This document shows, piece by piece, positions 36,594-44,729 of a stretch of DNA of 64,000 bases. The position numbers were made by a program, and so were the translations under genes. The stretch is from BCD1 sp942492125 (GTDB lineage Bacteria; Bacteroidota; Bacteroidia; Chitinophagales; Saprospiraceae): contig CALODM010000013.1 of assembly GCA_942492125.1 (NCBI GenBank), positions 310,001-374,000 of the forward strand, read 5' to 3'. Under the pieces are notes generated by a model that did no database searches, had not been told where the DNA came from, and saw only the letters and a list, made by a program, of their open reading frames with translations. Every line of letters starts with the position of its first letter. Position 1 is the stretch's first letter.

Positions 36594-38006
36594 ATGAAGA
36601 AATCACCCGTAATTTTTTTGCTTCTGTTGCTGATGACTGCCGTTTTTACACTTCAGGCCCAGGAAGTAGAGATAGATGAAGTTTTTAAAAAATCTTCCAT
36701 TACAACGTTGAATCAGTTGATGAATGATTATTATGTTTTTCCTGAAGTGGCCAAAAAAACAGAAGATCATCTCAACCAATTAATGCTCACCGGCCACTTT
36801 GTTAAATACAATGATCTGCAATCATTTGCGGAGGAACTCACTGCTCAGGTCCAGGTGATCAATAAGGACAAGCACATGCGCATCCGGCCAAGAATGGTTG
36901 GGCAGGCACCCCCCAATACGGTGGACCGGATGTTTGAGGAACACCTGGATTACAAAATGCGTTCCCGGTCCAATACCGCCGGGTTTATGGAGGCTAAAAA
37001 ATTTCCGGAGAACGTGGGGTATCTTGATTTGCGTGGTTTTGCTGGTGTTGGTGTCGGTGGCCCGGTAGCAGATCATTATATGGCTTTATTGGCTGGCTCT
37101 GATGCCATTATTATTGACTTGCGTAAAAACGGAGGAGGGGATCCATCCATGGTTCAATACCTCTGCAGTTATTTTTTTGACAAAAAGGTACATCTTAACA
37201 GCCTCTATTGGCGAGAAGGAGACAGGACAGACGAATTTTGGACTTTTGAGGAAGTCAATGGAAACAAAATGGCTGATGTACCTCTGTTTGTATTGACGAG
37301 TAACCGTACTTTTTCGGGAGCAGAGGAGTTTTCCTACAATATGCAAACCCAAAAAAGAGCAACCCTCGTAGGAGAAACTACGGGCGGAGGGGCAAATCCG
37401 GGCGGAACCCGACCAATCAACGATTATCTGAGTGTTTTCATTCCTGCCGGAAAGGCCATCAACCCTGTAACCGGTACCAATTGGGAAGGAGTGGGAGTGG
37501 TCCCCGAAGTCAAGGTAGATGCTGAAGAGGCCCTTGCTAAGGGACTTGAGTTGGCCACGGCAGCCGCTGCAAAATACAGGGCCGGCAAGGAAAAACAATT
37601 CCGGGCTGTCTTCGATGATATCACAAAAGAATTGGATAAATACACCTCAGCTGCGAACGAGCTTGATGCAAAGTATGCCAAAAAAGCAGTACTGAATCGA
37701 TTTGAAACGGCAAGGGAGATTGGCCTGTTCAATGAAGAAGACATCAATTATATGGGGTATTCTTTCCTGGGAGAATTGGAAAAACCTGAAATGGCGGAGG
37801 TCATTTTATGGTGTAATACAAAGTTATATCCGGAATCTGCCAATGTATATGACAGTTATGCCGAAGCCCTGGCTACCAAGGGGGATATGAAAGAAGCTCT
37901 TGATAATTATAAAAAAGCCGTTGAATTGGCCATGAAAAATAACGACCCTCAGTTAGAGTTGTTTAAAAGCAACCTGAAAAAGGTCGAAGATAAAATAAAG
38001 CCCTGA
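36594..38006 (+). CDS. secreted S41 family peptidase with C-terminal TPR
   Basis: A 470-residue protein with signal peptide MKKSPVIFLLLLLMTAVFTLQAQ. The tail-specific-protease core has IIIDLRKNGGGDP, nucleophile SNRTFSGAEEFSYN, and RATLVGETTGGGANPG. The C-terminal part, about residues 370-470, has a TPR-like helix pair (NVYDSYAEALATKGDMKEALDNYKKAVEL). No PDZ domain is apparent, as in IRBP-like family members. It cleaves extracellular or periplasmic proteins at their C-terminal regions; the specific substrate is unknown. Confidence 0.91.
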   Translation: MKKSPVIFLLLLLMTAVFTLQAQEVEIDEVFKKSSITTLNQLMNDYYVFPEVAKKTEDHLNQLMLTGHFVKYNDLQSFAEELTAQVQVINKDKHMRIRPRMVGQAPPNTVDRMFEEHLDYKMRSRSNTAGFMEAKKFPENVGYLDLRGFAGVGVGGPVADHYMALLAGSDAIIIDLRKNGGGDPSMVQYLCSYFFDKKVHLNSLYWREGDRTDEFWTFEEVNGNKMADVPLFVLTSNRTFSGAEEFSYNMQTQKRATLVGETTGGGANPGGTRPINDYLSVFIPAGKAINPVTGTNWEGVGVVPEVKVDAEEALAKGLELATAAAAKYRAGKEKQFRAVFDDITKELDKYTSAANELDAKYAKKAVLNRFETAREIGLFNEEDINYMGYSFLGELEKPEMAEVILWCNTKLYPESANVYDSYAEALATKGDMKEALDNYKKAVELAMKNNDPQLELFKSNLKKVEDKIKP

Positions 38007-38128
38007 CGCCCCATAAACTTTAATTCAATTACCATCCCGGCAATTCCCTGTAATTGAATTGCTTTATAGAAATCACCTGAATTATTTTTTGAACAAAATT
38101 TGCCGGGAACTTCTAAAACGCCTATAAC

Positions 38129-38165
38129 GCCCGCTGGTCAGTTACACTGCCGGCGGGCATTTTTG
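38129..38165 (+). terminator. terminator after the S41 peptidase
   Basis: GCCCGCTGG (38129-38137) pairs with CCGGCGGGC (38150-38158) allowing one wobble, then ATTTTTGGG. It lies 123 bases after the stop. Confidence 0.6.
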
Positions 38166-38273
38166 GGTGCATTCATCTTAATCTCATTGCAGCCTTCTTC
38201 CTGAAAACTATTGGAAAAATTTCCTCCAATTCATTCGGACAATCGGGACTCCCTTCTTTTCCAAAATCTTCCC

Positions 38274-38281
38274 TACATTTG
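38274..38281 (+). promoter_or_regulatory. -7 box upstream of glmM
   Basis: TACATTTG fits TAnnTTTG and lies 17 bases before the GTG start of glmM. This predicts a leader of only about ten bases and supports the GTG as the real start. Confidence 0.5.
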
Positions 38282-38298
38282 CCCACAAAAAAAAAGCC

Positions 38299-39678
38299 GT
38301 GGCATTAATCAAATCAATTTCAGGTATACGGGGCACCATTGGTGGCAAATCAGGAGATAACCTAACTCCTCAGGATATTGTAGAATGTACAGCAGCCTTT
38401 GGCACCTGGTTGCTTAATAAAGGCGCTGCTTCAAAGGTGGTGATTGGCCGCGATGCCCGGATTTCCGGTGCAATGGTGAGCCAATTGGTATCCAATACCT
38501 TGATGAGCCTCGGTATCGATGTTGTCGATTTGGGATTATCGACGACCCCCACAGTGGAAATGGCCGTTCCTGCCCTGGAAGCCGGAGCAGGGATCATTCT
38601 CACAGCAAGTCACAACCCAAGGCAGTGGAATGCCCTGAAATTGCTCAACAATAAAGGAGAGTTTATTTCTGCTGAGGACGGAAGAGCCTTTCTGAGTCTG
38701 ATCGAGGGAGGAGGCATTCAGTATGCATCTGTTGATAATTTGGGACAATATTCCACAAGAGAGGATATGGTGGATTTTCATATTGACAAAATACTGGAAC
38801 TGGAGCTTGTTGATGTTGCCGCAATACGAGACAAAGGTTTTAAGGTGGTCGTCGATTGCGTCAATTCTACCGGTGCTATAGCCTTGCCCCCTTTATTCGA
38901 AAAACTTGGCTGTGAATATGTATTGCTTAATGGTAACCCTGATGGCAATTTTGCCCACAACCCGGAACCATTACCCAAACATCTCACCGAACTTTCTGAG
39001 AGGGTTGTTACTGAAAAAGCTGATATGGGAATAGCCGTAGATCCTGATGTGGACAGACTGGTCTTCGTCAATGAGGATGGTACTCACTTTGGGGAGGAAT
39101 ATACCTTGGTGGCTGTGGCTGATTATATTCTCGGTCAAAAAAGAGGGAATACCGTTTCCAACCTTTCTTCTTCCAGAGCACTTAAGGATATCACCATCAA
39201 ACATGGCGGGGAATATTTTGCAGCAGCGGTTGGAGAGGTCAATGTGGTTCAACAAATGAAAGACCAAAATGCAGTCATTGGGGGAGAAGGTAACGGCGGA
39301 ATAATATTGCCGGAATTACACTACGGACGTGACGCTTTGGTGGGGATAGCATTATTATTAACCCACTTAGTACGTTCTAAGAAAAAAATGTCTGAATTGC
39401 GCGCAGGATATCCTGCGTATTCTATGACCAAAGATAAGGTAGCCCTCAATCCGGCTTTGGATATGGAAGGCTTATTGGAAAAAATGCACATAAAATATCA
39501 ATCCGAGGATTGTAACACTATCGACGGATTGAAAATTGATTTTAAGGATAGTTGGGTTCATCTCCGGAAATCGAATACGGAACCTATCATTAGAATTTAT
39601 GCTGAAGCACCTACGGAAGCCCGGGCCAGTGAGTTGGTTGCCAGGATCAAGCAGGATTTCCAGAACCTGAGCGAATAG
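38299..39678 (+). CDS. glmM: phosphoglucosamine mutase
   Basis: A 459-residue alpha-D-phosphohexomutase. The start is a GTG: SISGIRGTIGG begins directly after it and no in-frame ATG precedes it. Motifs in order: VVIGRDARISGAMV, catalytic-Ser loop LTASHNPRQWNALK (Ser104), metal loop VDPDVDRLVF, sugar loop GEGNGGI and phosphate loop RKSNTEPIIRIYAE. It converts glucosamine-6-P to glucosamine-1-P for peptidoglycan and lipopolysaccharide. A phosphoglucomutase or phosphomannomutase specificity cannot be excluded, but the sequence resembles Bacteroidota GlmM. The -7 box and the strong terminator upstream mark a monocistronic unit. Confidence 0.9.
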   Translation: MALIKSISGIRGTIGGKSGDNLTPQDIVECTAAFGTWLLNKGAASKVVIGRDARISGAMVSQLVSNTLMSLGIDVVDLGLSTTPTVEMAVPALEAGAGIILTASHNPRQWNALKLLNNKGEFISAEDGRAFLSLIEGGGIQYASVDNLGQYSTREDMVDFHIDKILELELVDVAAIRDKGFKVVVDCVNSTGAIALPPLFEKLGCEYVLLNGNPDGNFAHNPEPLPKHLTELSERVVTEKADMGIAVDPDVDRLVFVNEDGTHFGEEYTLVAVADYILGQKRGNTVSNLSSSRALKDITIKHGGEYFAAAVGEVNVVQQMKDQNAVIGGEGNGGIILPELHYGRDALVGIALLLTHLVRSKKKMSELRAGYPAYSMTKDKVALNPALDMEGLLEKMHIKYQSEDCNTIDGLKIDFKDSWVHLRKSNTEPIIRIYAEAPTEARASELVARIKQDFQNLSE

Positions 39679-39795
39679 AAGCTTTGTCAATAGGTTATGT
39701 CTAAAATTTTGTTGATTTCATAGAGATTTATGGTATTCAACGCCTGTCTTGAGTACATTGAAAATGTTTTTAATCACCTAACATTTTAAGTAACA

Positions 39796-40419
39796 ATGAC
39801 AACTGAAAACAACGTATTAATGAGACAGGCCAGGCAATCCCTGGAAGGTAAATGGGGACTTGCCATAGCTACCTTTGTAGTTTATGCCGTAATTATTGGG
39901 GCCGCAAACGGCGTCCCCGGCTTGGGATTGATCATCTCAGGTCCCATGGCCGTGGGTTTTGCCATCTTTTCACTTAAAATCGCCCGGGGAGAAGACGCTA
40001 AGCTGGAGCAGATCTTTGATGGTTTCAAAAACTTTGGCAACACGGTCGGTGCTTATATCCTGATGGTTATTTTTATCATGCTTTGGATGTTATTACTCAT
40101 CATTCCTGGAATCATTGCTGCCATTGCTTACTCTCAAACCTTCTTTATCCTTTCTGAAGACAGGGAAATCGGCCCAATGGAGGCTTTGAAGAAAAGCCGT
40201 GATATGATGGATGGTTACAAATGGAAATACTTTGAGATGTCCCTTATCTTCTTTGGTTTGAGTTTGTTGTGTATCCTCACCCTGGGAATTGGATTTTTAT
40301 GGCTGGTGCCTTATATGCAGGTCAGTTACGCCAACTTCTATGATGACCTCAAGGGTGAGTTTATTCTCGAAGGCAATGACCTGGTAGACGAAGATATTCT
40401 CGATAAAGATTTTGTTTAG
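39796..40419 (+). CDS. DUF975 family membrane protein
   Basis: A 207-residue integral membrane protein. It starts with RQARQSLEGKWGLAIATFVVYAVI, typical for DUF975, followed by a Gly-rich second helix and three more helices (TVGAYILMVIFIMLWMLLLI, SLIFFGLSLLCILTLGIGFL and others). The cytosolic loop has ISGPMAVGFAIFSLKIARGE. The biochemical role is unknown. It lies 117 bases after glmM and before a good terminator. Confidence 0.85.
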   Translation: MTTENNVLMRQARQSLEGKWGLAIATFVVYAVIIGAANGVPGLGLIISGPMAVGFAIFSLKIARGEDAKLEQIFDGFKNFGNTVGAYILMVIFIMLWMLLLIIPGIIAAIAYSQTFFILSEDREIGPMEALKKSRDMMDGYKWKYFEMSLIFFGLSLLCILTLGIGFLWLVPYMQVSYANFYDDLKGEFILEGNDLVDEDILDKDFV

Positions 40420-40461
40420 TCAAAAAGAAGCCGGTATTTCATAACCGGGTAATAAAATCAG

Positions 40462-40496
40462 GGCCCTGCGAGTTGTAAACCTCTCAGGGCCTTTTC
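40462..40496 (+). terminator. terminator after the DUF975 gene
   Basis: GGCCCTG (40462-40468) pairs with CAGGGCC (40485-40491), extended by imperfect GAG/CTC pairs, followed by TTTTCC. Confidence 0.72.
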
Positions 40497-40562
40497 CATT
40501 TCTTTATTGTCTTACTTTTCCGTTTCTTTGCAAAAGCAATTTTTTTTCAAAAGTGTAAGGCA

Positions 40563-42065
40563 ATGCAGTCAACTAAAATAAAATCAAAAAGCAAGCTTGA
40601 AAGCTATTTTGAACCCTTTCGGAAAAATGTCGTAGGTTATGACCAGACTTTTGAAACCCCTTTTGGAGAAAAAAGGATTTTATATGCCGATTGGACAGCC
40701 AGTGGTCGTTTATATGGACCGGTGGAAAAATTGATTTCTGAAAAAATCGGGCCTTTTGTTGGAAATACACATACAGAAACAACCGTGACAGGATCCAGTA
40801 TGACCATGGCCTATCACCATGCCAAGAAATACATCAAAAAACACGTTGGGGCCTGGGAAAGTGATGTTATCATTTCTTCCAACTCAGGAATGACAGGGGT
40901 AGTCAATAAATTCCAGCGTATTCTCGGAATAAAAGTACACGAACGGTTTCGGAAAGAATGTCGGTTGTCTGAAGAAAAAAGACCTGTCATTTTTGTGAGT
41001 CATATGGAACACCATTCAAACCAGACTTCATGGCTGGAAACCCTTGCAGATGTTGTTGTCATTCCTGCCAATAAGGAGGGACTGATGGAGTTGGATAACC
41101 TTGAAGCCTTGCTGATCCAATACAAGGATCGAAAGAAAAAAGTAGCTGCTATTACCAGTTGCTCCAACGTCACTGGTATCATAACGCCCTACCACGATGT
41201 AGCCGAAATGATGCATAAGCACGGTGGGTTGTGTTTTGTTGATTTTGCCTGTTCAGCTCCTTATATTGAAATAGAAATGAGGCCGGAAAATGAAATGCGT
41301 CATCTCGATGCCATTTATTTTTCACCACATAAATTTTTGGGAGGACCCGGGGGAACGGGTGTGTTGATTTTTGATCCTAAATTGTATAAAAATAAGGTTC
41401 CTGATAATCCAGGAGGAGGAACAGTAGACTGGACCAATCCCTGGGGGGAACACAAATACGTGGATGAAATTGAAGCCAGAGAGGATGGGGGGACTCCAGC
41501 CTTTTTACAGACCATAAGAGTGGCCCTGGCCATGCAGCTTAAAGAGGAAATGGGGGTAGACAAGATACTGGCCAGGGAGGAGGAAATGCTCGAAAAGATA
41601 TGGCATCGTTTTGATCAATTGCCTAATTTACATGTCCTTGCGGATAATGTACGAGACAGGTTGGGGGTTATTTCCTTTTATGTGGATGATCTTCACTTTA
41701 ACCTGGGCGTAAAACTGTTGAATGACCGCTTTGGGGTTCAGGTAAGGGGCGGTTGTTCCTGTGCAGGAACTTATGGACATTACCTATTGGAGGTAACCCA
41801 GGAGTTTTCCAAACAAATTACCGAACAGATCAATACGGGGAACCTTTCCGGTAAACCTGGCTGGATCAGAATGTCTGTGCATCCCACTATGACAGATGCT
41901 GAGATAGATCATTTACTGGACAGCATAGAAGCATTATGTGAAAACCACGTTGAGTGGGAGAAAGATTACGAATACAATCTTCATACCAATGAATTCACCT
42001 TCAAAGGCGGTGATCAAACAGAATATCGACTTGTGAAAGATTGGTTTGAAAAACCATTGCATTAA
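40563..42065 (+). CDS. class V aminotransferase-fold PLP enzyme
   Basis: A 500-residue PLP enzyme of the aminotransferase class V/Csd type. The N-terminal half has YADWTASGRLYGPVE and NTHTETTVTG; the PLP-lysine is in YFSPHKFLGGPGGTG (Lys257); FVDFACSAPY includes the pyridine-N Asp. Near the C-terminus, VRGGCSCAGTYGHYLL has Cys residues but not a clear desulfurase loop. It is probably a cysteine desulfurase-like or kynureninase-like enzyme of unknown substrate. It is followed after 51 bases by a true NifS/IscS-type gene; the two are likely co-transcribed. Confidence 0.82.
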   Translation: MQSTKIKSKSKLESYFEPFRKNVVGYDQTFETPFGEKRILYADWTASGRLYGPVEKLISEKIGPFVGNTHTETTVTGSSMTMAYHHAKKYIKKHVGAWESDVIISSNSGMTGVVNKFQRILGIKVHERFRKECRLSEEKRPVIFVSHMEHHSNQTSWLETLADVVVIPANKEGLMELDNLEALLIQYKDRKKKVAAITSCSNVTGIITPYHDVAEMMHKHGGLCFVDFACSAPYIEIEMRPENEMRHLDAIYFSPHKFLGGPGGTGVLIFDPKLYKNKVPDNPGGGTVDWTNPWGEHKYVDEIEAREDGGTPAFLQTIRVALAMQLKEEMGVDKILAREEEMLEKIWHRFDQLPNLHVLADNVRDRLGVISFYVDDLHFNLGVKLLNDRFGVQVRGGCSCAGTYGHYLLEVTQEFSKQITEQINTGNLSGKPGWIRMSVHPTMTDAEIDHLLDSIEALCENHVEWEKDYEYNLHTNEFTFKGGDQTEYRLVKDWFEKPLH

Positions 42066-42116
42066 TTCTTTTTTTAAAAAAAAGCAAACAGTTACTTGTA
42101 ACCAGCAACCAGAACA

Positions 42117-43247
42117 ATGTCCCGAATATATTTTGATAATGCGGCAACAACTCCCATAGACCCCGAAGTGCAAAAGGTGATGATGGATGCCATGAATGGT
42201 TTGTATGGCAATGCTTCCTCCATTCATGCAGAAGGAAGAAAAGCAAGAGCCGCCATTGAGCAGGCCAGAAAAAAGGTCGCCCATTATCTCGGAGCTTCTA
42301 TCGGTGAGATATTTTTTACTTCAGGAGGTTCGGAGTCCAATAACATGATTTTGAAGGGAGCTGTCAGGGATCTTGGTGTACGTCGAATAATCAGTACACC
42401 GGTAGAACACCATTGCAACCTGCATAGTTTTGAGGCAATAAAAAGGGACTGGCCTGAAGTAGAGATCGTCATGTTGGCCATCGATAAAAAAGGGCTGCCT
42501 GAATTGGAACAACTGCAAAATTTACTGGAAAATAAGGAGAAGAAAACCCTGGTATCCTTAATGCATTCCAATAATGAAACAGGCAGCATGATTGACCTGG
42601 AAGCGGTAGCTGCTATTTGTGAAGCGGCTGGTGTTTTGTTTCACTCGGATACCGTTCAAACCATTGGGTATTTCCCCTTTGATCTATCTACTACGAAAAT
42701 TTCTTTTATGAGTGGTTCTGCACATAAATTTTATGGTCCCAAGGGCGTGGGTTTTGCATACATAAGCGGGGATAATATTATTAAACCGATGATCGATGGG
42801 GGAGGACAGGAACGTAATATGCGGGCAGGAACAGAAAGTATACACAATATTATGGGGTTGGCCAAAGCCATGGAACTGTCCTATGAAAACCTGGAAGAAA
42901 GGCGTGAACAAATTGAAGGCTTAAGGTCTTACATGAAGGATAAATTAGTAGCTGAAATTGGAGATGTTCAATTCAATGGCCCCGAAACCGGCGGGCATTA
43001 TAAAGTATTGAGCGTTTCATTCCCACCTTCTCCAAAGGCTGACCTGTTACTCTTAAATCTCGATATTGCCGGCGTCAGCGTTTCGGGAGGCAGTGCCTGC
43101 TCTTCCGGGGCAGATGCCGGATCACATGTGTTGGAAGCCATCCATGGAGATTCTTTGCGAAAGACCATCAGGTTTTCTTTTTCGCACCATAATACCCGGG
43201 AGGAAGTGGATGTGGTTATTGGAAAGTTGAAGGAAATCCTGGGGTGA
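42117..43247 (+). CDS. cysteine desulfurase (NifS/IscS family)
   Basis: A 376-residue PLP enzyme. It begins MSRIYFDNAATTPIDPEV, the NifS signature. The PLP Lys204 is in SGSAHKFYGPKGVGF and the catalytic Cys328 in SVSGGSACSSGADAGSH. It extracts sulfur from cysteine for Fe-S clusters and tRNA thiolation. No IscU, SufE or Fe-S scaffold gene is adjacent. A short leader (AACCAGCAACCAGAACA) precedes the ATG and resembles that of kdsB. Confidence 0.94.
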   Translation: MSRIYFDNAATTPIDPEVQKVMMDAMNGLYGNASSIHAEGRKARAAIEQARKKVAHYLGASIGEIFFTSGGSESNNMILKGAVRDLGVRRIISTPVEHHCNLHSFEAIKRDWPEVEIVMLAIDKKGLPELEQLQNLLENKEKKTLVSLMHSNNETGSMIDLEAVAAICEAAGVLFHSDTVQTIGYFPFDLSTTKISFMSGSAHKFYGPKGVGFAYISGDNIIKPMIDGGGQERNMRAGTESIHNIMGLAKAMELSYENLEERREQIEGLRSYMKDKLVAEIGDVQFNGPETGGHYKVLSVSFPPSPKADLLLLNLDIAGVSVSGGSACSSGADAGSHVLEAIHGDSLRKTIRFSFSHHNTREEVDVVIGKLKEILG

Positions 43248-43621
43248 TTTTCTATGAGCCACCGTTTTTTTGTAGTTAGAAAGGCGTGGTTTTACAGAAC
43301 TTTTTAAGGGTGACGGCATTCTATATTTAACGCATGTCCGTTCCGCACAACCTGTAGGTGTGATCAAATATTTCAGCCTTTAGGACAGTAGATTTTCTAA
43401 TCCATGGCATTGAGAAAAACAGTAGGTGTTAAAATATCAACTTCAGGACAACAAGGGGGTGTGCCTTATACAATTCAAGGAGAAAGGTGAAGCACCTAAT
43501 ACTCCCGGAAGACCTTCGTCCTTTAAAGGTTGAAGTTGTCGTGAAGGGGACTATTGAGATAATAATATCGTGTAACCTTTTTCCGTATATTTGATATAAT
43601 CTTTTTTAAAAAAAGTCAATT
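43248..43621. other. 374-base intergenic region, mostly unassigned
   Basis: A gap with no recognised gene. It contains an unlikely 28-codon ORF (ATG 43404 to about 43490, ALRKTVGVKISTSGQQGG) and stretches open in other frames without domain similarity. The exact -7 box TATATTTG at 43586-43593 is 27 bases before the next ATG. The DNA could contain a degraded remnant of the gene that once preceded the truncated cyclo-ligase downstream. Confidence 0.35.
43586..43593 (+). promoter_or_regulatory. -7 box upstream of the four-helix-bundle gene
   Basis: TATATTTG matches TAnnTTTG exactly and lies 28 bases before the ATG at 43622. No well-spaced -33 box is visible. Confidence 0.45.
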
Positions 43622-44221
43622 ATGGCATTCTACAATAAAATTAAATGGGTACTTGGAATATTGATGGTGTTCTTTTTAATTGTAGCAACTAATTTGATTG
43701 ATAAGAACAATTTCGTTCGTGTTAGAGATTCAGTTGTTACAATTTACGAAGATCGACTAATCGCTAAGGATTTAATTTTTAAAATGTTAAAAACGATTCA
43801 CCAGAAGGAAACCGCCGTTACTTCGTCAGACTCTGCTTTTTTTAATCAGACTAATATTAAGGTCAATAATAATTTACAAGCTCTAATTTCCAGATTCGAA
43901 GCAACGAAGTTGACCGCGGAGGAAAGTAAGGTTTTTAGTGATTTAAAGGAAAATGTCCAGCTGCTATTGGATTCAGAAAATCGATTTTTAAATTCAGGTT
44001 TTTCTGATCGTTCTCAAGTCGTCAATCAAATTACCATAATCAAAGAAAACCTCGATGACCTGTCTAAAATACAGCTTAATGAAGGTAATAAGCAAATGTT
44101 GATCAGTAAACGCGCTGTCGATACGGTCGAATTATTTACTCAAATAGAGATTTATATGTTAATTTTTCTGGCAGTTTTAGTTCAGATCATTGTAATGTAT
44201 AAGCCTAAAGACAATGCTTAA
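43622..44221 (+). CDS. membrane-anchored four-helix-bundle sensor-like protein, no signalling domain
   Basis: A 199-residue protein with TM helices at about residues 8-26 (WVLGILMVFFLIVATNLI) and 174-192 (IEIYMLIFLAVLVQIIVMY), and a helical periplasmic region between them. The layout matches the 4HB ligand-binding module of methyl-accepting chemotaxis proteins, but the HAMP and signalling regions are absent. It is lower in GC and codon-biased to AT compared with neighbours. It is followed after only 18 bases by a truncated folate-enzyme gene, and may mark an insertion or recombination site. Confidence 0.72.
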   Translation: MAFYNKIKWVLGILMVFFLIVATNLIDKNNFVRVRDSVVTIYEDRLIAKDLIFKMLKTIHQKETAVTSSDSAFFNQTNIKVNNNLQALISRFEATKLTAEESKVFSDLKENVQLLLDSENRFLNSGFSDRSQVVNQITIIKENLDDLSKIQLNEGNKQMLISKRAVDTVELFTQIEIYMLIFLAVLVQIIVMYKPKDNA

Positions 44222-44239
44222 GCCATTATTTAGTTTAAT

Positions 44240-44587
44240 TTGGTATTCACTTCCAAACCAGGGCAAAGCTTAATATACTCTAAAGATCTTGTCTTAAAGT
44301 CTTTGAATGAATTGGAAAAGGGTGTCTTCGGAACTGTTCATCCTACTGGAGAAAAAGTGTTTACAGGCACATACGATATGATGATTACTCCCGGGCTTTC
44401 CTTTGACAGCAACAATTACCGGCTTGGGTATGGTGGCGGTTATTACGACACTTTTCTGGCTGAAAATCCAGCCGCTAAAAAAGTCGGTATATTTTACCCT
44501 TTTCAGGAAGTCGACAATTTACCATTGGAGCCACATGATGTCCGGTTGGATGAAATTTTGGTAAACAGGACATTTATGGGAATATGA
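44240..44587 (+). pseudogene. truncated 5-formyltetrahydrofolate cyclo-ligase (C-terminal fragment)
   Basis: The 115 codons match the C-terminal half of the 5-FTHF cyclo-ligase family: GTYDMMITPGLSFDSNNYRLGYGGGYYDTFL, with the nucleotide-binding GYGGGYYD and the following VGIFYPFQEV and PLEPHDVRLDEILVN. A full enzyme has about 180-200 residues; roughly 75 N-terminal residues, including the Mg-ATP binding N-terminus, are missing. The frame is closed by a TAG at 44231 just upstream and only a TTG start is available. The preceding gene has no relation. It is probably a nonfunctional remnant whose 5' end was replaced by the 43.6-kb gene. Confidence 0.78.
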
Positions 44588-44667
44588 TTTTTTTTAATAA
44601 ATGCAGAAACGATTCTGATACCGAACAGGTATCAGAGAAAGGTTGGAAAGAAAATAGTTTAAAACAA

Positions 44668-44706
44668 AAATCCCGATTCCTGGCCAAAGCCAAAAAACGG
44701 GATTTA
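44668..44706. terminator. bidirectional terminator between convergent genes
   Basis: AAATCCCG (44668-44675) pairs with CGGGATTT (44698-44705) perfectly, with A-tract to the left; on the minus strand this gives a stem followed by TTTTTG, so it terminates the PNGase F-like operon. Confidence 0.68.
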
Positions 44707-44729
44707 AGAAGTTCAAAGTACAACTATAT

